From Planctomycetota bacterium (GTDB lineage Bacteria; Planctomycetota; Planctomycetia; Pirellulales; Lacipirellulaceae), in contig JAJRUA010000464.1 of the NCBI GenBank assembly GCA_024278035.1, forward strand, positions 1 through 29,065: a stretch of 29,065 nt of DNA, written 5' to 3'. The notes beneath the pieces were generated by a model that worked only from the letters and a program-made list of their open reading frames with translations, had not been told where the DNA came from and ran no database searches. Both the position numbers and the translations under genes were made by a program. Below, piece by piece: positions 16,710 to 26,515 of this stretch; position 1 is the first letter of the stretch, and each line of letters starts with the position of its first letter.

Positions 16710-17858
16710 CTAGCGCCGTTGTCGCCAGGCTTCTAGGAGGGCATTGGCAGCACGATCGATCTCTGCTTCGTCCGTGTACCAACCGATAGAAAATCGAATC
16801 GCGCCGATCGCTTCGGCCGGGTCGGCCCCGATGGCTCGCAAGGTGCTAGAGACGGAAATTTGGGGCGTTTCTCCTTGGGGTACACAGCTTGCGCAGGGGG
16901 CAGCCGACAGTTCGGGAAGAGCGGCGAGTAACTCCGTCGCGGGCACATCGGGCAAGGCAATGCAGAGAGTGTTTGGCAAGCGTTCTTCACTGTCGCCGTA
17001 GACTCGCCCTCCGTCAGCCCCTTCTAAAAGTCGCTCCGCTAGGCGATCGCGAAGCGCGGCTAGCCGTGGTGCCGATTCGTGAACACTTTCCGAAGCAATT
17101 TTTGCCACGTGCCCAAAGCCGACCACGCCGGCAACGTTCAGCGTGCCCGAGCGCAGCCCCCCCTCTTGCCCGTCTCCGTAGAAGAGCGGTTCGAGTCCCA
17201 CACCGCGCCGTACGTAAAGCGCCCCCACTCCCTTGGGGCCATAGGCCTTGTGTGCCGAGAGGCTCAGTAAATCAACGCCCAGCGCATCGACAAAGACCTT
17301 GATTTTACCAAACGATTGGGAAGCGTCGGTGTGAAATAGAACCCCTTTCTCACGACAGGCGGCAGCTATCTTTGCGATTGGTTGCACCGTGCCGATCTCT
17401 TCGTTTGCGTGGGTGAGGCTCACGAGCCGAGTCTTCGGTTGGAGGGCCGCTAAGACACTTTCGACAGCGACGGCTCCGCCCGAGTTGCACGGGACAACGG
17501 TCAACTCCGCTCCGATCGAAGCCAAAAATCTTGCCGAACCTTGGACCGCCGCATGATCGATTGCTGAAACAATGACATGAGGCCGCTGGCCGGTACGAAT
17601 CGCTGGCTCGATCAGGCCGCGTAACGCTAGATTGCAACTCTCGGTGCCGCTAGAGGTCCAGACAATTTCGTCCGCATGGGCATGGATGGCCTCCGCGACA
17701 CGGTTGCGGGCATCCTCAATCGCTTCAGCAACGGCTCGGCCCGAAGTGTGGCAACTCATCGGATCGGCAAACCGATCGGCCAAGTAGGGAAGCATCGCCT
17801 GCTGCGCCGCCGGAGCGAGAGGCGTTGTCGCGTTGTAATCGAGGTAGATCGAACGCAC
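16710..17858 (-). CDS. Cysteine desulfurase (NifS/IscS-like)
   Basis: The 382-residue class V PLP enzyme removes sulfur from cysteine for Fe-S clusters or other thio-cofactors. The start VRSIYLDYNATTPLAP is the family opening, so I place it at GTG 17858; the frame continues upstream without family sequence. Other motifs: SSGTESCNLAL, HANEEIGTVQPI, HTDASQSFGK and SAHKAYGPKGVGALY with the PLP-binding Lys about 204, and EGGLRSGTLNVAG. The persulfide loop is unusual: SAAPCASC (Cys about 322 and 325) where SSGSACTS is typical, so the nucleophile is probably Cys322. No iscU, sufE or thiI lies nearby. A terminator hairpin sits about 33 bases upstream of the start. Confidence 0.9.
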   Translation of the reverse strand: MRSIYLDYNATTPLAPAAQQAMLPYLADRFADPMSCHTSGRAVAEAIEDARNRVAEAIHAHADEIVWTSSGTESCNLALRGLIEPAIRTGQRPHVIVSAIDHAAVQGSARFLASIGAELTVVPCNSGGAVAVESVLAALQPKTRLVSLTHANEEIGTVQPIAKIAAACREKGVLFHTDASQSFGKIKVFVDALGVDLLSLSAHKAYGPKGVGALYVRRGVGLEPLFYGDGQEGGLRSGTLNVAGVVGFGHVAKIASESVHESAPRLAALRDRLAERLLEGADGGRVYGDSEERLPNTLCIALPDVPATELLAALPELSAAPCASCVPQGETPQISVSSTLRAIGADPAEAIGAIRFSIGWYTDEAEIDRAANALLEAWRQRR

Positions 17859-17890
17859 GACGCAAGTATCTCGAATAGCAGGAAATGGGC

Positions 17891-17920
17891 AAACAAAAAA
17901 TGGAGCGTTTCGCTCCAAAA
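17891..17920 (-). terminator. Intrinsic terminator upstream of the cysteine desulfurase gene
   Basis: TGGAGCG (17901-17907) and CGCTCCA (17911-17917) form a perfect 7-base stem with a TTT loop. On the - strand the hairpin is followed by a run of T (17900 down to 17895). It would end transcripts coming from the ABC-F gene before the desulfurase gene starts. Confidence 0.75.
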
Positions 17921-18052
17921 TGGTCTACTGAAACCTAGCTTACCCGGGCCTTGCTGGTAGTGCCCAACTCAACAAAGCCAGCGGCGTAACCCCTACAGGA
18001 GGACTGACCGATTCTTTATCTTTGGGCCCCCAGCGATCCCGGTGGCACATAT

Positions 18053-19819
<1,767 letters not shown>

Positions 19820-19880
19820 CGAACGAAAGGGGAAGGTGGAGGGAGGAAGGTGGAAAGGAAAAAGGGCGAGCGGTCGGGCG

Positions 19881-21560
19881 TCAGCCCTCCGATACAGCCT
19901 TCTTGCGGTGGGAAACCCACCCTAATATCGCTAGCCCGATGCACACGATCAAGCAGCCCCCGGCGAACCAGTCGCCGTAGCGGACGTAGGGGGTGGGCTC
20001 GTCACGGTGATGTAGCGGCACGTCGGCGATCAGCACATGCTCTTCCATCCGAGGCCCCTTGGCGATCACCCGGCCTGAAGCATCGATAATAGCCGAGAGC
20101 CCCCCATTGGCGGCAACAATGAGCGGCGTACCCGTCTCGACGGCCCGATAGATGGCACAGGCAAGGTGCATGTCCAGCTCACTGGAGCCCCAAAACCAAG
20201 CGTCGTTGGTGATGTTCACGAGCAGGTCGGGCGCTTCGCCACGCCCCGAAAGCTCGGCCACATGACGGCGAACGACGTGCGGCACGACCGTTTCGTAACA
20301 AATGCTCGGAGCCAAGGTGACCGACTCGCCGCCCGTGGTGATGAGCTTCATCGCGACAGGCCCTGCTCCCGGACGCAGGCCGCTGGAGAGGGGCGTTAGG
20401 TAATACATGGCCGGCAGGCCTTCGGCAAACGGAATGTATTCGCCGAATGGCACTCGGTGCGTCTTGTCATAAACGGCGATCAACTCCCCTTCGGCATCGA
20501 CAAGGGCCGCACTGTTGTAGCAGTCGGACTTAGGCCATTCGTCGGGGTCGGTCGGGGTCGGCTTCCAATCAAAATGGTCGAGCCCCACCAGCAGCGGCGT
20601 TTGGAGCCGCGCCGCAAGCGAACGAAACCATTCGCGTGTATGCTCGCTCGATTTCACGAGATTCTCATGGGCGTCTGCTGGCGGCAGGGGCGAACCCTCA
20701 AATGTTTCTAGCGGTGCGCGAAACATCGACTCGGGCCAAACGATCAGGTCCAGCGTTTTGCCTTCCGCCTTCGCTTGCTCAACTGCTTTAAGCGAAAGCA
20801 TGACCTGACGATCCATGATTTTTCTTGAACGGTCAGGGTCAGGGTCCCACGTGGCGCGCGTGTCGCCTTGGATAAGTGCGATGGTCAACGAGGGATTACT
20901 CTTTGTATTTATTCCTAAATTAGCCAGGTGCGCAGGAACCGTTACTGCCAGAAGCTGAACTAGCATCGGTAAAATCAAGATGATGACGCCGAGGCGGATT
21001 TTTACCGATGTTCCGGGTGTAAAGAAGATGAGTAGTATTGCTGCTACAAACATGATGGCGAATGACACACCGTAGGCTCCGACGAAAAATGCCAGGGAGT
21101 GCAGCAATGGAAAGCCCGTCTGTGTGTGACTCAGCGCTCCCATCAGAAAACCCGTAAACAAATGCGCCTGGAGCAGCTCTAAACCGGTCCAAACGATGGG
21201 TGCCGCAAGCCATAGCGGCACACGCGCCCGCTGAAGACCAATACGAGTGATTCCAACAAACGCCAGCGGATAGCAACCGAGGTACGCCGCTAAAAAACCC
21301 CAGCCGATAGGGGTGAGTGGGTGCGGCAGGCGAACCCAGTGGATGGCAAGCAGCCAGTAGACAACGCCCGAGGCGTAGACTCGCAACCAGTCGCTCCGGT
21401 CCAAGGGCGTCTCACGTCGTGCGATCCAGAGCCACCCGATCGGCGCGATGTAGGCCAGTCCCCATAGGCCCCAAGGGGGCTGGGCGAGCCATAGCAGCAG
21501 GGCACTCGCTAGGCCAAGGCGTAGCGTTGGCGGGCGTTTTGTCTTGGGAGTCGAACTCAC
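19881..21560 (-). CDS. lnt: Apolipoprotein N-acyltransferase
   Basis: The 559-residue inner-membrane enzyme adds the third acyl chain to the N-terminal cysteine of lipoproteins. The first 215 residues are hydrophobic with several membrane spans (for example LLLWLAQPPWGLWGLAYIAP and GVIILILPMLVQLLAV). Residues about 225-515 form the nitrilase-type periplasmic domain with the Glu-Lys-Cys triad: Glu277 in VWPESMFR, Lys366 in VYDKTHRVPFGEY and Cys421 in SICYETVVP (E. coli 267/335/387). A last membrane span sits near 531-550. The GTG start overlaps the stop of an upstream lipoprotein gene by four bases (GTGA), so the enzyme is coupled to a likely substrate. Confidence 0.95.
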   Translation of the reverse strand: MSSTPKTKRPPTLRLGLASALLLWLAQPPWGLWGLAYIAPIGWLWIARRETPLDRSDWLRVYASGVVYWLLAIHWVRLPHPLTPIGWGFLAAYLGCYPLAFVGITRIGLQRARVPLWLAAPIVWTGLELLQAHLFTGFLMGALSHTQTGFPLLHSLAFFVGAYGVSFAIMFVAAILLIFFTPGTSVKIRLGVIILILPMLVQLLAVTVPAHLANLGINTKSNPSLTIALIQGDTRATWDPDPDRSRKIMDRQVMLSLKAVEQAKAEGKTLDLIVWPESMFRAPLETFEGSPLPPADAHENLVKSSEHTREWFRSLAARLQTPLLVGLDHFDWKPTPTDPDEWPKSDCYNSAALVDAEGELIAVYDKTHRVPFGEYIPFAEGLPAMYYLTPLSSGLRPGAGPVAMKLITTGGESVTLAPSICYETVVPHVVRRHVAELSGRGEAPDLLVNITNDAWFWGSSELDMHLACAIYRAVETGTPLIVAANGGLSAIIDASGRVIAKGPRMEEHVLIADVPLHHRDEPTPYVRYGDWFAGGCLIVCIGLAILGWVSHRKKAVSEG

Positions 21561-22927
21561 CGTAGGTAAGCCTCAACGTCGGCGTGCAACTTCATCACGG
21601 CATCGAACACTTCGTCCACGGTCGGTCGTCTTTCCAGTTCTTTTACGACATCACGCCAGATGTAGCCGGGTAAGTCCGCTCGGTCGGCTGCCGCCGCGAT
21701 GGCACGGGTGACTGCCGGTGTCAGGTCGGGCCGTCGTTCGTGCAGCACCAGCAGAGCGTTCGATTTGAGAGCCATTTCGACCAAGGCGGCATGGTCGGCC
21801 CCATATTCGTCGGAAAGCTCGGCACCGATCGCTGCTGCGGAGTTGAGTAGGCGTCCCACCCGCTCGTCAGCCGGTGCGTTGGGGTCGGCACTCGGTGGAG
21901 CCTCCACTTTCAATTGCTCGGCCAGTCGCGCCGTCTCTTCCGTCCACTGGGCAACTTCGTCGGGAGATGCCCCTCCCACATCGGCAAGCTGCGCAAGGCT
22001 CAGCTTGCCGCCCAGTAGCCACGCCAGGTGACGCGTGTTGTAGGTAAGCACCGGAACGGCTGGCAACGGGTCGATGGTTGGCCAAATCTCAGCAGAAGTT
22101 TCTTCCCCTAGGGATTCAGGTCCCATCTCAACGGGTTCTGCCGGAGGGACGAGTAGCGACTCCTCAGCATAGCGGGAGGGAGCAGGGGTAATTTTTGGTG
22201 GAGTCGGTTCGGGTTCTTTTTCTATTTCCGATTCGCCAAAAAGGGATTCCAAAGAGTCCGTTTTCTCTTGTGTTTCCTCTGGCATCTCCTCTTGTGTTTC
22301 TTCCGGAGATTCTCCGAAGAGGTCCTCGAAGGGCGTTTCCTCTACAGGTTCTTTCGTTGGAAGGTCCACCTTTTCTTCTTCGACAGAGGGCTCCCTTGGT
22401 TCGCTAGGTGGCGACTCATGAGCGGGCATTGTCTCAGTCGAGTCGGCCGGCTCGTCATTCAAGTCAGCATAGGCCTCCGTAAGAAACGACTCGAAACTGT
22501 CGGTCTCTTCCGCCGCCCGTGCTTCTTTAGTGGCCTCTGCCTCGGCGGGTAGTTCACTCTCAATCGGCTCGTCGGCTTTGCCGAACAGACGTTCTGCTTC
22601 CGGCGAGGACTCGTCGGACTTGGCGCCAGTTTCCCACGGGAGTGGATTCTCGTTGGGTGGCTCTTGCGAGGCGTACCGATCGGGCTCGACGGGCGTGGCA
22701 ATTGGCTCTGGAGAGCCAGCCACCGGCGGCAGATCGCCTTCAACGGGCTCAATTTCGGCGGGCTTACCCTCGACAGAACCTTCGTTTTCGGCGCTCGACT
22801 CTTTCGTCGATTTTTCCGGCGGAGCCTCATTGGGGACCTCCGTCCAGCAGCCACCAGCGACGAGCAATGCTGTTGCCAAAAAGGCGACGGGCAGACGTAG
22901 CAGCAACGGAGGGTTCGTACGGAGCAT
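21557..22927 (-). CDS. Acidic lipoprotein with disordered linker and C-terminal helical domain
   Basis: The 456-residue product begins MLRTNPPLLLRLPV and has a lipobox ending VAGGC, with Cys27 as the probable lipidation site. Residues about 30-270 are rich in Glu, Pro and Ser and probably unfolded. This stretch carries recurring short motifs: RLFGKA, EDLFGES and ESLFGES. Residues about 285-456 look folded and mostly helical (HLAWLLGGKLSLAQLADVGG and YIWRDVVKELERRPT). I do not recognise the family. ATG 22927 is preferred over a TTG at 22933; an AGGA precedes it by ten bases. It overlaps lnt by four bases. One reading is an envelope tether whose linker recruits a partner; that is inference. Confidence 0.75.
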   Translation of the reverse strand: MLRTNPPLLLRLPVAFLATALLVAGGCWTEVPNEAPPEKSTKESSAENEGSVEGKPAEIEPVEGDLPPVAGSPEPIATPVEPDRYASQEPPNENPLPWETGAKSDESSPEAERLFGKADEPIESELPAEAEATKEARAAEETDSFESFLTEAYADLNDEPADSTETMPAHESPPSEPREPSVEEEKVDLPTKEPVEETPFEDLFGESPEETQEEMPEETQEKTDSLESLFGESEIEKEPEPTPPKITPAPSRYAEESLLVPPAEPVEMGPESLGEETSAEIWPTIDPLPAVPVLTYNTRHLAWLLGGKLSLAQLADVGGASPDEVAQWTEETARLAEQLKVEAPPSADPNAPADERVGRLLNSAAAIGAELSDEYGADHAALVEMALKSNALLVLHERRPDLTPAVTRAIAAAADRADLPGYIWRDVVKELERRPTVDEVFDAVMKLHADVEAYLR

Positions 22928-23449
22928 TCGCAACTTATCCTAACGACTCAGTGGTCCTAACGACCTGGTGGCGATTGGCATGGCTTGCTAGCAGATTTCC
23001 TTCGCTAGGGCATCTAGCAAGAAGCCTACCAGAAGCTTGAAGCCCCGCCAAATCGCCAAAATCGTTCTTTTCAAAACTGGGACAGCCTGTTTGCTTGCTT
23101 GATGAACTCTATCCGGCATAAGCGGTCCTTTTTTTCTTTCGGTCTTTGTCACACATACGATCCGAGGTGCTTCCCTTCAGTTAGGACTTCTGTTGATGGA
23201 TGTACCAGCAACTTTTCACTCGACGATCGAATCCACCTGCTCAACCCGACCTTCCGTTGGTCGGCCTGTCGCTTTCCTCATGCATCGGTCAATAAAAAAG
23301 AGAGCCCTCTCAGCGATTGTGTCAAGAGAAAAATAAAGGTTTTTTTTGGCATGAGAAATCTCTCTAGGTCGTACTCGATTGCAGGCTATAATTGGGAGGT
23401 ACTTCGCTCCGTTTTGTTACCCCCTCTCTTCGAGCCTTAGAATGTTGTC
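22928..23449. other. Divergent intergenic region with a good -10 element
   Basis: These 522 bases lie between the lipoprotein gene (-) and the DUF2617 gene (+). TATAAT at 23387-23392 is a perfect -10 hexamer 57 bases before the GTG start, with a poor -35 (CTAGGT at 17-base spacing). A + strand frame at 23099-23440 looks spurious: no start signal, no recognisable fold, atypical composition. Otherwise nothing was seen. Confidence 0.45.
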
Positions 23450-24055
23450 GTGTTAACCACTCGCCCCAAAATTGCCGAGCTTGTTTTTCAGCTTTACGGG
23501 CGATCGTTGCACCCCGAGCTATTCGAGGTATACCGCACGTTACGAGTTCGACGGGGGGATCCTGAGACGAGCGGGTACGAAGCGAAAATAGAGATCACCA
23601 GCGCTGGCCACGTCGTCACCTGGCGACGAGGGAAATTGATTCTGTCGGAAATTGCCACCTCTTCGCACCAGCCGTTGCCTAAGAAACGCCGGCTAATATC
23701 AGAGCGAATCGATGGCGAGCAGACCGAGGGAAGGGATTGCCGGGGCGGGGTTCGTTACGAAGTAACCTTTGCGCTCGATACGGTTACGCCCGAGGCGTTT
23801 GCGGCGTACCAACAAGAACTTGATCTGGCCCAACTGCAGTCGGCCCAATCCCCGGCCAAGGGAGCATCTCAGTTACAGCCCGAGCCCAGTGCCATGGTCC
23901 ATCGTTTCGATACGAGTGGTCGAGTCGGCCTCGGGGCCATGAGCTATGTCAGCTTACAATCGCGCGACCACTCGCTTAGGGTCCAAGCTCTCCACACGTT
24001 TCCCGACGACTGTGCCATCGTCCGTAGCCAATCTCTCTTCCGGCTACCCAGCTAA
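23450..24055 (+). CDS. DUF2617 family protein
   Basis: The 201-residue protein starts at GTG with MLTTRPKIAELVFQLYGRSLHPELFEVY, the opening I associate with DUF2617, a family of unknown function found in planctomycetes and some other bacteria. The rest is a mix of strands (AKIEITSAGHVVTWRRGKLILSE at about 45-67 is the clearest) and a charged middle, ending HTFPDDCAIVRSQSLFRLPS. There is no signal peptide or membrane segment. A -10-like TATAAT lies 57 bases upstream. It is convergent with the HEAT/TPR gene, 19 bases between the stops. No function can be given. Confidence 0.75.
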   Translation: MLTTRPKIAELVFQLYGRSLHPELFEVYRTLRVRRGDPETSGYEAKIEITSAGHVVTWRRGKLILSEIATSSHQPLPKKRRLISERIDGEQTEGRDCRGGVRYEVTFALDTVTPEAFAAYQQELDLAQLQSAQSPAKGASQLQPEPSAMVHRFDTSGRVGLGAMSYVSLQSRDHSLRVQALHTFPDDCAIVRSQSLFRLPS

Positions 24056-24074
24056 ATTGTTGTTCCTGTGCGCC

Positions 24075-25853
24075 TCAATTTTCTGTCGGGCTTCCTTCGT
24101 GCAGGGCCGCTTCGATCCGTGCTAATTGTCGCTGCATGACTTGCATGTTGGGCTGTTGCTCGACGGCACGGCGTTGGGCTTTGAGGGCGGCCTCGTAATC
24201 TCCCACGGCATAGTAACAACGGCCGAGCGTGTCCAAAAATCCGGCCTCGTCAGGGCTCAGTTCGAGCGAACGCTCCGAATAGCGGACCGCTTTGGAAAAA
24301 TCGCCCGTCGTATTGCTGACAAGCCAAGCCCACTGGTTGAAAGGCGTTGGGTTCATCGGGCGACCAGCGATAGCTTCCTCAAAACCTTGGCAAAGCGCAG
24401 CGATCCGCTTACGCGTATCGGCAGCGAACTTCGCATCGGCGCCCTCGGCTCGGTACATGGCGATCACGATGTCGGCATCGCCCGGCTCATGGTTGATCGC
24501 TTCCCGGAGTGCGGCGATCTCTTCGGACGGTTCGCCCCGCTGCCGATGAGCGAGGGCCCGGTAGAACGCTTCGCGTGCGGCGATGGTCGAGGGAGCCTGC
24601 AAATAGGGGCGGCCCTGATTGGCTAGCTTTCGATAAGCCTTGAGCGTTTCCTTGGTGGCGTTGATTGCCTCGTCCAGCATGGCCAGCTCCGCAGCCGCCT
24701 CTTCGTAACGCTCGGTGTCTTGCAGTAAATCAGACAGTTGCCAACGGGCGTAAGCCGCACTTATTGTGAGCGGATCAAGTTGTCTTCCCGCCTCGGCGTA
24801 CTCTCGTTCGGCCCATTCGTTGAATCCCGCCTTATGCAGCTCATGGGCGATGGGCACGCGAGGGCCAAAATTGAGGGTGTCGTCATTCTCTGGTAAGCCT
24901 TCCTGAGTACCGGAGGAAGCGAAGGCTTGTTCTGCCAGCTTGTTTGCCTTTTTCAATTGGCCTTGCTGCGAGAACAGTCGGGCCCGCAGGTAGAGCCCTC
25001 GTTTGGACTGAAGGTGATTTTCTTGTTGGGCAAGGACCGCCTCGACCGCCTTCCACTGCCGGGCCTCGGCCATCCACTGAAGCGCTCTCCCAAGCCGTAG
25101 CTCGGCAAACTCGGCCGACGCGTCGGCCAATTGTCCGGCGGCGGCAACCGTTGCCTCCGTCTCTTGTTGCGCGATCGCCACCCGAAGCCATTGCCAAAGG
25201 AGCGTGTTCAAGACAACTTGATCCGAAAGCCCGTTGTTGAGGCGGACGACCTTTGCTTCTTGGCGCACCGCTTCACGCCATGAATTGGCTCCCGAAGTGG
25301 GGTCGGCTGCGAGCGCTAACCAACCGGCCGCCGCTCGTCGGCTTGGGCCAAAAATTTTGTCGAGCCTTGCCATTGCCTTCGCAATTGCTTTGTGGTGCTC
25401 GAGGGGCAGAGTCGCTCCCTCGACGTTCAGCAGCACCCGAGCCGCTTCCCGAGAGACTCTCGGTGAAAGATCGTAACGCACAATACGGCACAACGCGGGA
25501 GCCCCTCGTTCGTCTCTTAGCCGTGCAAAGGAACGAACCCGATCGAGCCGTTCCGCTTCGGGCTGTTCGCCGAACCCCTCCAGTCGTTGTCGGACGATCG
25601 TTGGATCACTGGCCCAGTCCCAACGGTGCGTCAGCTCGCCTAGCAACCGGCGACTGGCCGCTGCGATCTCAGGGTCAGAGTGCTTCGTGGCTTCGTCGAG
25701 CGCATCGTAAGCACGCAGGCCAACCTCTATGAGTTGCCGCTGCGCGTCACGCCGCTCGGCATAACGGGGATCGCCAAGCTGATCGATCAGCTCCGGAACA
25801 TTTCCCGCAAAAGCAGGAAGCGTAAGCAGAAGAAAAAAAGCGAACCACTTCAC
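24075..25853 (-). CDS. Exported HEAT/TPR repeat protein
   Basis: The 592-residue product begins with a short signal peptide (VKWFAFFLLLTLPAFAGN), which fixes the start at GTG 25853; the frame stays open upstream to 26093, but that part runs through a palindrome and into the neighbouring gene. Residues about 20-130 look like HEAT-type helical pairs (LIDQLGDPRYAERRDAQRQL, LLGELTHRWDWASD). The middle and end are TPR-like, best seen near the C-terminus (DEAGFLDTLGRCYYAVGDYE, then ALKAQRRAVEQQPNMQVMQR). It is probably a periplasmic scaffold. The partner and process are unknown. It lies downstream of a response regulator on the same strand, but a 77-base palindrome separates them. Confidence 0.8.
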   Translation of the reverse strand: MKWFAFFLLLTLPAFAGNVPELIDQLGDPRYAERRDAQRQLIEVGLRAYDALDEATKHSDPEIAAASRRLLGELTHRWDWASDPTIVRQRLEGFGEQPEAERLDRVRSFARLRDERGAPALCRIVRYDLSPRVSREAARVLLNVEGATLPLEHHKAIAKAMARLDKIFGPSRRAAAGWLALAADPTSGANSWREAVRQEAKVVRLNNGLSDQVVLNTLLWQWLRVAIAQQETEATVAAAGQLADASAEFAELRLGRALQWMAEARQWKAVEAVLAQQENHLQSKRGLYLRARLFSQQGQLKKANKLAEQAFASSGTQEGLPENDDTLNFGPRVPIAHELHKAGFNEWAEREYAEAGRQLDPLTISAAYARWQLSDLLQDTERYEEAAAELAMLDEAINATKETLKAYRKLANQGRPYLQAPSTIAAREAFYRALAHRQRGEPSEEIAALREAINHEPGDADIVIAMYRAEGADAKFAADTRKRIAALCQGFEEAIAGRPMNPTPFNQWAWLVSNTTGDFSKAVRYSERSLELSPDEAGFLDTLGRCYYAVGDYEAALKAQRRAVEQQPNMQVMQRQLARIEAALHEGSPTEN

Positions 25854-25900
25854 GGCAGGCGAGCGGCGGGGCGTTGGCCCCCCGATAGAAAGGAATTGAG

Positions 25901-25977
25901 AAGTCGGATTGCGGATTGCGGAATGACGCGCAGGGCGATAGGCGACCTTTGCAATTCCGCAATCCGCAATCCGACTT
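25901..25977. repeat. Perfect 24-base inverted repeat between response regulator and HEAT/TPR gene
   Basis: Arms 25901-25924 and 25954-25977 are perfect reverse complements with a 29-base loop. Each arm contains a tandem CGGATTG repeat (GGATTGCGGATTGCGG). It lies ten bases from the response regulator stop. No T-run follows. This is a third family of long palindrome in the window, unlike the other two in sequence. Confidence 0.9.
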
Positions 25978-25986
25978 CCTAATTCG

Positions 25987-26436
25987 TCAATCACGGCGGC
26001 GTTCCATCTCTTCGATGTACTGACGGAGGCGTTCGACTTCGTCGGTGACACTACAAAGCTTGAGCATGTTCTCGACTCGCTTGACAAGCTCAATTTTATT
26101 CACCGGCTTCGAGAGAAAATCATCGGTTCCCGCTTCGACGGCCCGCTCGATATCTCCCAGTTCATTGAGCGCCGTGACCATCAATATCATCACGCCGCTG
26201 GTCGCCGGGTCGGCTTTGAGTTGCTGGCAAACCTCAAAGCCACTCAGCTTGGGCATCATTACGTCCAGCAAGATCACCTGCGGGTTGAACTCGGCCACCT
26301 TGTCTAGCGTATCTTGCCCATCCACGGCAATGGCGACCTCCACGTCCAACCCGGCGAGGTACACCTCAAGCAACTCGACATTCGGCTCATTATCGTCCGC
26401 AATCAGGACACGATGCTTTTCACTACCGGCTGCCAT
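25987..26436 (-). CDS. Single-domain response regulator (CheY-like receiver)
   Basis: The 149-residue protein is one receiver domain with an extra C-terminal helix. The acidic pocket is Asp14/Asp15 (LIADDNEPN); the phosphoacceptor is Asp58 (VILLDVMMPKLSGFEV); Thr88 (MVTAL) and Lys110 (LSKPVNKIEL) complete the switch. The tail DEVERLRQYIEEMERRRD may form a coiled coil. There is no DNA-binding or enzymatic output domain, so it probably passes a signal through protein contacts. No histidine kinase lies in the window. It is downstream of glyA (-), but a likely terminator at the glyA stop separates them. Confidence 0.93.
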   Translation of the reverse strand: MAAGSEKHRVLIADDNEPNVELLEVYLAGLDVEVAIAVDGQDTLDKVAEFNPQVILLDVMMPKLSGFEVCQQLKADPATSGVMILMVTALNELGDIERAVEAGTDDFLSKPVNKIELVKRVENMLKLCSVTDEVERLRQYIEEMERRRD

Positions 26437-26492
26437 TATTTCAATCTCTTGTTTTCTTTTTTTTACCGCACTAAGAAATTAACTGCCTACCC

Positions 26493-26515
26493 AAAAAACG
26501 GTCGGCTTTAAGCCG
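26493..26515 (-). terminator. Intrinsic terminator overlapping the glyA stop codon
   Basis: On the - strand CGGCT-TAA-AGCCG forms a 5-base stem (26503-26515) whose loop is the TAA stop codon itself. After a short ACC-G stretch it is followed by TTTTTT (26498 down to 26493). The stem is short, so strength is uncertain, but the compact arrangement at the gene end is convincing. Confidence 0.55.

Noticed and set aside
23300..23312. GAGAGCCCTCTC palindrome next to an A-run as minus-strand terminator
   Set aside because: The loop would be too small for the full stem, and no minus-strand gene ends here.
23099..23440. Open frame of 113 codons in the lipoprotein-DUF2617 spacer
   Set aside because: No ribosome-binding site, no recognisable motif, and the residue mix looks like translated non-coding DNA; it also covers the -10 element of the DUF2617 gene.
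25854..26093. N-terminal extension of the HEAT/TPR protein
   Set aside because: The frame is open, but it runs through the perfect palindrome and overlaps the response regulator gene; a clear signal peptide begins at GTG 25853.
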